DNA of 5,137 bases from Gammaproteobacteria bacterium (GTDB taxonomy: Bacteria > Pseudomonadota > Gammaproteobacteria > Enterobacterales > Alteromonadaceae): contig JAIXSW010000265.1 of assembly GCA_027484495.1 (NCBI GenBank), forward strand, positions 1 to 5,137, given 5' to 3'. The first letter of the stretch is position 1, and each line of letters starts with the position of its first letter. Of the stretch, positions 1 through 5,137 are shown piece after piece. The notes beneath the pieces are model-generated. The model worked only from the letters and a program-made list of their open reading frames with translations, was not told the origin of the DNA and did not search any database. The translations under genes were made by a program, and so were the position numbers.

Positions 1-346
1 GCAGATTCATCGGATCGGGCACTGTGGTGGAGCGCAGCGTCACCGGCGCGGCACTGATGCCACAGTTGCCGGTGATCACCGTTGTCACGCCCTGACTCAG
101 TTTGGCCAGCAGCTGCGGATTGCGCAGCACTTCCAGATCGTCATGGGTATGCACATCAATAAAACCCGGCGCCAGCACCAGCCCCTGCGCATCCACGACG
201 GTCGCGGCCTGAATCTCTGCAGCGGCCAAATCTCCAATGGCGGCAATTTTGCCGGCCTGGACTGCCAAATCAGCCCGCCAGCCTGGCCGGCCACTGCCAT
301 CGAGCAGCGTGGCGCCACGGATCAGCAGATCAAATTGATACGGCAT
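1..346 (-). CDS. N-acyl-D-amino-acid deacylase (D-aminoacylase), N-terminal part, cut by window edge
   Basis: Zinc amidohydrolase that removes the acyl group from N-acyl-D-amino acids, giving a free D-amino acid and a carboxylate. The 115 visible residues begin MPYQFDLLIRGATLLDGSG, the small beta-sandwich start of the amidohydrolase superfamily. GFIDVHTHDD follows at 61-70, with metal-ligand histidines H66 and H68, then TTVITGNCGISAAP at 88-101. C95 in that block corresponds to the metal-binding cysteine (Cys96) of the Alcaligenes faecalis D-aminoacylase, and the block is very typical of this family rather than of dihydroorotases. No signal peptide is visible, so it is probably cytoplasmic. 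The ATG at 346-344 is chosen because GGGAG (355-351) lies 4 nt upstream; the ATG at 360-358 is out of frame. It follows the regulator by 23 bp and is presumably the third gene of the leftward operon. Specificity (general, D-Glu or D-Asp) cannot be read from this fragment. The remaining three quarters, including the catalytic Asp, lies outside the window. Confidence 0.9.
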   Translation of the reverse strand, partial: MPYQFDLLIRGATLLDGSGRPGWRADLAVQAGKIAAIGDLAAAEIQAATVVDAQGLVLAPGFIDVHTHDDLEVLRNPQLLAKLSQGVTTVITGNCGISAAPVTLRSTTVPDPMNL

Positions 347-369
347 GTCGCTCCCGGCATGTTGCACTG

Positions 370-1221
370 TTAATCCCCTAACGGCAGGCGCTCTGGCCCC
401 TGCCGGTGTTCGTCCAGCTCATGTTTGATCCGGCGTAGTTTTTCGCGCGATTTACGTTGATTCAGCACGGCGACCTGGCTGACCAGAATGTCGATCGCTG
501 CCAGCATCACATAACGCGAAGCACTGGGTTTATAAATAAAATCAGATTCTTGCGTCATAATTGGCAGGTGGATATCGGCCAGCGCTGACAAACGGCTGTC
601 CGGGCAAATCGCAATCACCTGGCTGCCATAATCTTTGGCAATTTGCACTGCGGCTTCGACATCGGGGCTATAGCCACTCAATGACAAACACAGCACCACG
701 TCGCCTTTATCCACACTGGCCGCCGTCATCCGCATCATCAATGGATCTGAATAGGCGTTACTCTGTACACAAAGCCGGAACAGGCGGTTGTGTGCTTCCT
801 GTGCCAGCACTGAACTGCCACCACCGACGCCAAATATCAGCACCTTTGGCGCAGCAATCATCAGCTGCGCTGCGGCGTCAGTCACTTCCGGCCGGATCAG
901 ACCGCTATTGAGCTGCAGAATGTCGATGATGGCGCTGTAAATCGCCGGGATATCTTTTTGCTCAACCGGTTTTTCACTGATAAAGCGCTCGCCAATCGCC
1001 GCCGACTGCGCCAGCCGTAATTTCAGCTCGCGCACATTGGCGCACTGCAGCGCGCGCGCCAGCCGGGTAATACTGGCGTGGCTGACGCCGGCTTTGTCGG
1101 CCAGATCGTTAATAGGCGCATTGGCCGCATAATTCAGGTCGTGCAGGATAAACCTGGCCACCTTTTGTTCGGAGGGCCGCAAGTGGGCCAGGCATTCATG
1201 AATTCTTGACACTATATCCAC
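370..1221 (-). CDS. MurR/RpiR-family transcriptional regulator (HTH + SIS domains)
   Basis: DNA-binding regulator of 283 aa, the normal length for the RpiR family. Residues 1-75 form the HTH_6 domain, with LRPSEQKVARFIL at 14-26 and the helix-turn-helix around PINDLADKAGVSHASITRLA at 36-55. Residues about 125-250 form a SIS (sugar isomerase) domain, with the glycine-rich FGVGGGSSVLAQEAHNRL at 130-147 and the LSLSGYS ligand loop at 179-185. The tail is basic and hydrophilic (NQRKSREKLRRIKHELDEH, 254-272). In the family, SIS domains usually bind phosphorylated sugars or amino sugars. Here the gene sits between an amino-acid deaminase and a D-aminoacylase, so it most likely controls D-amino-acid use, and its effector is unknown. 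The start is GTG at 1221-1219, with GGGGA (1235-1231) 9 nt upstream. A GTG three codons later is possible but lies farther from that site. It lies 33 bp after the deaminase stop, so it is likely co-transcribed and autoregulated. Family call is firm; target and ligand are inference. Confidence 0.93.
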   Translation of the reverse strand: MDIVSRIHECLAHLRPSEQKVARFILHDLNYAANAPINDLADKAGVSHASITRLARALQCANVRELKLRLAQSAAIGERFISEKPVEQKDIPAIYSAIIDILQLNSGLIRPEVTDAAAQLMIAAPKVLIFGVGGGSSVLAQEAHNRLFRLCVQSNAYSDPLMMRMTAASVDKGDVVLCLSLSGYSPDVEAAVQIAKDYGSQVIAICPDSRLSALADIHLPIMTQESDFIYKPSASRYVMLAAIDILVSQVAVLNQRKSREKLRRIKHELDEHRQGPERLPLGD

Positions 1222-1254
1222 AGCAGGTAGTCCCCAAGACGTTGTGCTTGCTGA

Positions 1255-2517
1255 TTAAAACTCGGTCGCCAGAACACGGCGCACGACAAAATCTTCATCC
1301 AATACCGCCAGTTGCCGCCATTTATCCAGCGTCAGGCAAGGGTGTGATGCAGAAAAAATCAGCATATCACCAACCGCTAAATCTGTGTCAGCCGGGATCT
1401 GTAGCTGCAGATGCTGGTCCATAATTTTGCTGGCCTGCCAACCCGGGCCCACCGCGATAGGGGCTGCCATCCCACTGCGATACCACAGCTGTGGCTGCGG
1501 CAAACCAGCGTCAAAAGCGACATCGCGTTTGCCAAGACCAATGATCGCAAGGCCAGATTCCGGCCGCGATAATACATAGCCCCACAGTTGCAGCGCGTCT
1601 GCCAATGCGCCCGGCACCAGACAAGCCTGCGGGCTGCGCGCCAGCACCTGCTGCTGCGCATCCTGATAAATGCCGCTGTCGTGCAAAGCATAACAACCGG
1701 GACGCAGCACCAGCGCAAACCCCTGCTGGCTTAACTGGCTGCGCTGAAACTCGTCGGCGACCAAATCATAATTGGCCGAACCGGCACCACTGACCAGCAG
1801 CTGGCCGGCTGCTGTTGGCTGTAACCAGCCGGCTTGTTGCAGCGCTGACGTGGTCTGATAGCAGTCGCGGATAAACTGGCGCAGCGCGGTTTCATCACCT
1901 TTGACCATACCTTCGTAAAACTCGACGCCACACAGCTGCAGCGCCGGATAATGACGGATTTGCGCGGCCAGTTTCAGCGCCGCAGCGCCTCCGCGCACGC
2001 CACAACGCCCACCGGGCACACCCAGTTCCAATAACAGATTCAACCGGACGCCGGCATCGGCCATCACTTGCTGCAGTGCGGGCAACTGCGCCGCGTCATC
2101 GACCAGACAATAAAATTCCAGCCCTGCTGCAATTAATGCCGCAACCTGGCGTTGTTCGGTACGGCCAACCAACGGATTCGCCAACAGAATGCGCCGCACA
2201 CCGGCGCGGGCGGCACTCTGCACTTGCGGCACTGTCGCCAGCGTCATGCCCCAGGCACCAGCCGTTTGCTGCGCCCGAAATAATTCCGGTGTCATCGCCG
2301 TTTTGCCATGCGGTGCCAGCAAAGCATCCTGCTGTGCAGCAAATCTGGCCATCCACTGTAAGTTGCGCTGTAAAGCGTGCCAGTTCAGCGTTGCGACCGG
2401 TAGGCACAGATCACCGTCCAGCAAAGACCAGCCCTGCTGCCGGAACTGTGCCCAGTCCCCCAGCCCTTTGCCGGTTTGCGCCAAACCTTCTATCGAAACG
2501 TTCGCGAATTCAGTCAC
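1255..2517 (-). CDS. PLP-dependent amino-acid deaminase / D-serine dehydratase-like (DSD1 family, alanine-racemase fold)
   Basis: Fold-type III PLP enzyme, expected to deaminate a D-hydroxy amino acid such as D-serine to a 2-oxo acid and ammonia in the cytoplasm. Numbering is from the GTG at 2517 (420 aa, usual family size). The N-terminal TIM barrel carries LLAPHGKTAM at 66-75, with K72 the expected Schiff-base lysine. Further barrel motifs are LELGVPGGRCGVR (163-175), GVEFYEGM (197-204), LVSGAGSANYD (241-251) and LRPGCYALHD (271-280). The C-terminal beta domain has FSASHPCLTLDKW at 388-400. Its H392-x-C394 pair matches the zinc site of eukaryotic-type D-serine dehydratase, whereas D-threonine aldolases of this fold carry H-x-D. 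That favours dehydratase/deaminase over aldolase. A longer frame back to a TTG at 2571 exists, but AGAGGA (2531-2526) sits 8 nt before the GTG, and the 18 extra residues (lysine-rich) look non-coding. First gene of the leftward operon. Exact substrate is not determined by the sequence. Confidence 0.88.
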   Translation of the reverse strand: MTEFANVSIEGLAQTGKGLGDWAQFRQQGWSLLDGDLCLPVATLNWHALQRNLQWMARFAAQQDALLAPHGKTAMTPELFRAQQTAGAWGMTLATVPQVQSAARAGVRRILLANPLVGRTEQRQVAALIAAGLEFYCLVDDAAQLPALQQVMADAGVRLNLLLELGVPGGRCGVRGGAAALKLAAQIRHYPALQLCGVEFYEGMVKGDETALRQFIRDCYQTTSALQQAGWLQPTAAGQLLVSGAGSANYDLVADEFQRSQLSQQGFALVLRPGCYALHDSGIYQDAQQQVLARSPQACLVPGALADALQLWGYVLSRPESGLAIIGLGKRDVAFDAGLPQPQLWYRSGMAAPIAVGPGWQASKIMDQHLQLQIPADTDLAVGDMLIFSASHPCLTLDKWRQLAVLDEDFVVRRVLATEF

Positions 2518-2531
2518 TTCAGCATTCCTCT
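2515..2531 (-). promoter_or_regulatory. Ribosome binding site deciding the GTG start of the deaminase
   Basis: On the minus strand AGAGGA (2531-2526) is followed by 8 nt and then GTG (2517-2515). This is the best Shine-Dalgarno/start pair near the 5' end of the gene. It places the start 18 codons downstream of the longest open frame, whose TTG at 2571 lacks a comparable site. An out-of-frame ATG at 2525 directly abuts the AGAGGA and is too close to be used. Confidence 0.7.
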
Positions 2532-2615
2532 TTTTACAGCCAGACTTTTTAATCACACCGGCACCTGCCAAAACACCGCCAGTTCCTGCTGTAAAAATAA
2601 TCGTTGTATTGCATT

Positions 2616-2644
2616 AAAATATCGTGTTAAAACATAACACGCAA
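2616..2644 (-). promoter_or_regulatory. Candidate sigma-70-type promoter of the leftward operon
   Basis: On the minus strand TTGCGT (2644-2639) and TATTTT (2621-2616) are separated by 17 nt, in an AT-rich stretch about 100 bases before the deaminase GTG. The match to consensus is moderate (3 of 6 and 4 of 6 bases). An alternative -10 box, TTTAAT, overlaps just downstream on the same strand (2617-2612). The palindrome at 2623-2641 covers the spacer and the edge of the -35 box, the layout expected of a repressed promoter. Read by eye only. Confidence 0.35.
2623..2641. promoter_or_regulatory. Candidate operator palindrome CGTGTTA-N5-TAACACG
   Basis: A perfect 7-bp inverted repeat, CGTGTTA (2623-2629) and TAACACG (2635-2641), is separated by AAACA and centred at 2632. 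It falls between the promoter boxes proposed for the leftward operon. RpiR-family proteins bind such imperfect or perfect inverted repeats as dimers, and the operon encodes one, so binding by that regulator is the simplest reading. Binding by another factor cannot be excluded. An ATCGT at 2600-2604 repeats 21 bp upstream of ATCGT at 2621-2625, which might mark a second contact on the same helix face. Confidence 0.5.
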
Positions 2645-2658
2645 TAGGAGTAATAAAA

Positions 2659-2671
2659 GTTATTTAATAAC
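2659..2671. repeat. Perfect short palindrome GTTATT-T-AATAAC
   Basis: A 6-bp perfect inverted repeat with a single-base centre lies 33 bp from the centre of the first palindrome, about three helical turns away. Its inner bases TTTAAT (2663-2668) also form the best -10-like hexamer on the plus strand, but no convincing -35 box lies 16-18 nt upstream. It may be a second regulator site or part of the receptor promoter. In AT-rich DNA such a palindrome can also arise by chance. Confidence 0.3.
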
Positions 2672-2703
2672 AAAAATGGATTTTACCCGGTTTCACCGCA
2701 CTC

Positions 2704-2735
2704 AAAAACGGCGGGCGACGCCGGCCATTCCGGCG
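2704..2735. other. Two overlapping GC-rich hairpins in the receptor leader
   Basis: CGGCG (2709-2713) can pair with CGCCG (2719-2723) around a 5-nt loop. CGCCGG (2719-2724) can instead pair with CCGGCG (2730-2735) around CCATT. The shared bases 2719-2723 make the two mutually exclusive. AAAAA at 2704-2708 means that on the minus strand the first stem is followed directly by five Ts, giving a short intrinsic-terminator-like element for leftward readthrough. On the plus strand no T-tract follows, so there it would be only leader structure. Stems of 5-6 bp are short, so function is uncertain. Confidence 0.35.
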
Positions 2736-2799
2736 GATCTCTCCCGGAAATAAGGCCAGCGCGACCTGCACATCTAAGGTGAAAACAACAAGTTATTGC

Positions 2800-2813
2800 A
2801 GAGGAACAACATG
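2800..2813 (+). promoter_or_regulatory. Ribosome binding site of the TonB-dependent receptor
   Basis: AGAGGA (2800-2805) lies 5 nt before ATG (2811-2813), a strong Shine-Dalgarno arrangement. It fixes the start so that the protein opens with a textbook signal peptide. Confidence 0.8.
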
Positions 2814-5137
2814 TCACACCCACAATTTCGCATCAGCCTGCTGGCCATGTCCGTGGCGATGCTGCTGAGCGCAACAGCACAGGCCCAAACGACAGATCAA
2901 ACGGCGACTGGCAAAACCGCTGAACAGGAAGTCGAACGTTTGGAGATCCGCGGTATCGCCGCCAGTAACAAACAAAACCTGAATAACAAAAGATTCAGTG
3001 AACAAGTGGTCGACACCATTACCGCTGAAGATTTAGGTAAGCTACCGGACGTCACTATCACCGACACGCTGCAGCGCATTCCTGGCGTGCAGATCCGCCG
3101 CTCCGCCGGTGAAGGCTCGACCGTCAACGTGCGTGGTATGCCGCAGGTCACCACGCTGTTAAACGGCGAACAGTTTTTATCAGCCGGCTCGCTGACCACA
3201 GTGCAGCCGGACTTTACCGACATCCCGTCGGCGCTCATCGCCGGCATCGACGTACTGAAATCGCCGATGGCCAATGTGCTGTCCGGTGGAATTTCCGGCA
3301 CGCTGGATTTAAAAACCTGGCGGCCACTGGATTTAAAACCCGGCAGCACTTTTGCCTTTAACACTGAATTGACGCGCGGCAGTCTGTCGAAAGAAAACGA
3401 CGGCAAAGTGTCATTATTTGGCGGCTATAAATCGGATGATGAAAAATTCGCTGCCGTGATGACGCTATCGTATGACCAGAACAATCTCGCCAACTATTTA
3501 AATGGCGCCATCCTCAATGCGATGGAAGTGATTGGCGAAAACGAAAAAGACAAACGCGACTTTAACGGCGACAAAGACAACAACGACACCTTTTTCACCC
3601 AGCGTTATTACGGCGTGATGGACCGCACCACCGAGCGCGACCGCATCGGTGCCAATGCCTCTGTCCAATATGTATTAAGCGATACGCTGACGCTGACCGC
3701 CGATCTGTTTCACACCCAAATGGACGACGCCGACCGCAAACAAGGTCTGATGGTCGACAGTGCGCGTGGCAATAACTGGGCCTATTCCGACAAATTTATC
3801 CCCCGTGCCGACGGCCCGCTTGGCGGCCAAATCTACACCGTCAGCGAAGCGCTGTATCAGGTACGCCGCGTCAGTGCCTATTCCGAAAGCCTGACTAACG
3901 ATCGCGAATCCACCAACCTGAACCTGCAGCTGGATTTTGATAACAAAGACAATTTCTCTGGGTCGGTGCGCTATTTACGCGGTGACGCCAGCCGTGACCA
4001 TACCGAAAACGTCGCGCATGCTTATGTCACCAGCGGTGCGCAACACGGCCTGATGCGTAACGTTGGTGCTGGCGTTGAACCGGTCAACCCACGCGGTTAT
4101 GGCCCGGCCGAGATCCCGGTGCAGTTCAGCCGCGGCGGTAAATACATCAGCCTGAGCTACCCGCAAGGCTTTGCGCAGGACATCAAACGCACCAATCTGG
4201 TCTCGACTTATTCAGAGAACAACTTCCACGAAGAAGCCACGCTGGACGTGCTGCGCGCCGACGGCAAATATGCCTTTGAACTAGGCGATATCCAGTCGGT
4301 GTCGTTCGGCCTTCGTACCGCTAAACGAGATGTCGAGCGCGATACCTTTATCCTGGTCGCACCGTTTAAAACCGGCAATTTATCTGCCGACGTGATGTGG
4401 AAAGACTCGGGCGCGTCCTTAGGCGACACCAATGGTGATGGCGTGGCGAACGTGGCTCGCGGTGATTTAACCATCGGCCGCGCCTGGTATTTTGACGAAC
4501 TGCCGTCAGGCTGGGTGCACCAGGTCAACGGTTTTGGCCCGGCAAGTTCAGACAGCTTTTATCTGATTAACCCCAAAGCGCTGGATAACCCGTTCACATC
4601 GCAAAACCAGCTGTATCCGGGCAATAAAAAACTGTCCGATCCGGCGAAAAGTTACGGTGTGACGCAACAGGACCACAGTGCTTATCTGAAACTGGATTTA
4701 GACGGTGAGCTTGGCAGCCTGCCGTATCAGGCCAATTTCGGCGCCCAGTACATCAAAACCGATCTGGAGATTCTGCAGAATCTGGTCGGCAGCGCGCGGC
4801 CTTGTTCGCTCTGTACCGCGGCAATTAAAGCCGGTGAGGAGTTAATTAACCGCGACGACGATACCGTGCTGCCATCAGCTAACCTGCGACTGGATCTTAG
4901 CGAAGAATTAATCCTGCGTGCCGCCTACGGCAAAACCATGACCAACCTGGATTTCAGCAAGCTGGCCGGTGGTGTTTCGGTCGGTCGCACCCGTGCCGGT
5001 GACGTGCTGGCGAAAGAATATGGCGTATCGCCGGATTTACTGGTGGCGGTCAGTGGCCGGCAAAACGGCAACCCGCTGCTGGAACCGTGGCGTTCGACCA
5101 ACTACAACCTCGGCCTGGAGTGGTATTACGACAGCGC
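2811..5137 (+). CDS. TonB-dependent outer-membrane receptor, C-terminus cut by window edge
   Basis: Outer-membrane 22-stranded barrel receptor that takes up a ligand with energy from TonB-ExbB-ExbD. The frame is open for 775 codons to the window end. Residues 1-25 are a Sec signal peptide (hydrophobic LLAMSVAMLLSATAQA, cleavage likely after AQA). A TonB-box-like EVERLEIRGI follows at 40-49. The plug domain spans about 58-170, with LGKLPDVTITDTLQRIPGV at 75-93, VNVRGM at 105-110 and IDVLKSPMANVLSGGISGTL at 146-165. The rest is barrel with long loops; NPLLEPWRSTNYNLGLEWYY from 754 is the late-barrel motif of the large TIGR01782-type receptors, so perhaps 150-250 residues are missing. Loops include acidic DFNGDKDNND (250-259) and DTNGDG (539-544), and a C665-x-x-C668 pair. 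No N-terminal FecR-type signalling extension is seen. The substrate is unknown; the divergent D-amino-acid operon suggests a D-amino-acid-containing ligand, but that is inference. Confidence 0.93.
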   Translation, partial: MSHPQFRISLLAMSVAMLLSATAQAQTTDQTATGKTAEQEVERLEIRGIAASNKQNLNNKRFSEQVVDTITAEDLGKLPDVTITDTLQRIPGVQIRRSAGEGSTVNVRGMPQVTTLLNGEQFLSAGSLTTVQPDFTDIPSALIAGIDVLKSPMANVLSGGISGTLDLKTWRPLDLKPGSTFAFNTELTRGSLSKENDGKVSLFGGYKSDDEKFAAVMTLSYDQNNLANYLNGAILNAMEVIGENEKDKRDFNGDKDNNDTFFTQRYYGVMDRTTERDRIGANASVQYVLSDTLTLTADLFHTQMDDADRKQGLMVDSARGNNWAYSDKFIPRADGPLGGQIYTVSEALYQVRRVSAYSESLTNDRESTNLNLQLDFDNKDNFSGSVRYLRGDASRDHTENVAHAYVTSGAQHGLMRNVGAGVEPVNPRGYGPAEIPVQFSRGGKYISLSYPQGFAQDIKRTNLVSTYSENNFHEEATLDVLRADGKYAFELGDIQSVSFGLRTAKRDVERDTFILVAPFKTGNLSADVMWKDSGASLGDTNGDGVANVARGDLTIGRAWYFDELPSGWVHQVNGFGPASSDSFYLINPKALDNPFTSQNQLYPGNKKLSDPAKSYGVTQQDHSAYLKLDLDGELGSLPYQANFGAQYIKTDLEILQNLVGSARPCSLCTAAIKAGEELINRDDDTVLPSANLRLDLSEELILRAAYGKTMTNLDFSKLAGGVSVGRTRAGDVLAKEYGVSPDLLVAVSGRQNGNPLLEPWRSTNYNLGLEWYYDS

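Larger units (their letters stand above)
2518..2810. other. Divergent intergenic regulatory region
   Basis: No protein gene is supported here. The left two thirds (about 2590-2680) is strongly AT-rich, with two perfect palindromes (2623-2641 and 2659-2671) and the best promoter-like boxes. The part at about 2705-2745 is abruptly GC-rich and can fold into two mutually exclusive hairpins. The last 50 bases are a purine-rich leader ending in the Shine-Dalgarno sequence of the receptor gene. Both units must be started from this stretch, so it is the natural control point for the locus. Confidence 0.85.

Noticed and set aside
347..369. Terminator or separate promoter between the regulator and the aminoacylase
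   Set aside because: The gap is only 23 bp, with no hairpin plus T-tract and no promoter boxes, only the aminoacylase ribosome binding site.
97..373. Small frames on both strands overlapping the aminoacylase start (97-318 minus, 143-373 plus)
   Set aside because: The minus-strand frame through 346-344 carries the diagnostic HTH and GNCG motifs of D-aminoacylase; the others are shadows without ribosome binding sites or motifs.
2514..2525. Tiny ATG-CTG-AAG-TGA frame overlapping the deaminase GTG start
   Set aside because: It could be read as a three-codon upstream ORF coupled to the GTG, but its ATG directly abuts the Shine-Dalgarno sequence, too close for initiation, and so short a frame is expected by chance.
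2076..2617. Two plus-strand open frames (2076-2552 and 2189-2617) over the deaminase gene
   Set aside because: They are antisense to a gene with a clear PLP-enzyme fold, are rich in Pro, Ala, Arg and Cys as expected of antisense frames of GC-rich genes, and show no recognisable domain or ribosome binding site.
2607..2646. TATTGC (2607-2612) and GCAATA (2641-2646) as arms of a larger inverted repeat
   Set aside because: The centre (about 2626) does not coincide with that of the CGTGTTA palindrome, and 6-bp arms 28 bp apart are common by chance in AT-rich DNA.
2897..3406. 169-codon minus-strand open frame inside the receptor gene
   Set aside because: It lies opposite the conserved plug domain, where the plus-strand frame has all expected motifs. 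The antisense protein is low-complexity Ser/Pro/Val-rich with no recognisable family.

Overview
The window looks like part of a Gram-negative chromosome. It carries an outer-membrane TonB-dependent receptor with a Sec signal peptide. Coding DNA is moderately GC-rich but keeps TTA leucine codons, and the one intergenic region is AT-rich. That, and a receptor of the large Xanthomonas/Caulobacter/Shewanella-type class, suggests a gammaproteobacterium of the Alteromonadales, Chromatiales or Xanthomonadales kind. The assignment is an inference, not a demonstrated placement. No phage, IS, CRISPR, tRNA or rRNA signal was seen.

Layout: two transcription units diverge from an intergenic region of about 290 bp (2518-2810). 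Leftward, in transcription order, are: a PLP-dependent amino-acid deaminase/D-serine dehydratase-like enzyme of alanine-racemase fold (start 2517, stop 1255); an RpiR/MurR-family regulator with HTH and SIS domains (1221 to 370); and the N-terminal 115 residues of an N-acyl-D-amino-acid deacylase (D-aminoacylase), starting at 346 and running off the left edge. The gaps are 33 and 23 bp with no terminator, so this reads as one operon. Rightward, a TonB-dependent receptor starts at 2811 and runs off the right edge after 775 open codons.

How the genes fit together (inference): the receptor would import an acylated D-amino acid or a D-amino-acid-containing peptide or muropeptide across the outer membrane. 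The deacylase would release the free D-amino acid, and the deaminase would convert a suitable one (for example D-serine) to a 2-oxo acid plus ammonia. The regulator would sense a pathway intermediate. A 19-bp interrupted palindrome (2623-2641), overlapping the best candidate promoter of the leftward operon, is the leading candidate for its operator and could control both directions.

The gene families are ordinary. The items most worth a second look are the physical link of an outer-membrane receptor to a D-amino-acid catabolic operon, the use of a SIS-domain (usually phosphosugar-sensing) regulator for it, the palindromes and alternative hairpins between the two units, and the acidic and CxxC loops of the receptor. 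I found no clear sign of an entirely new system.
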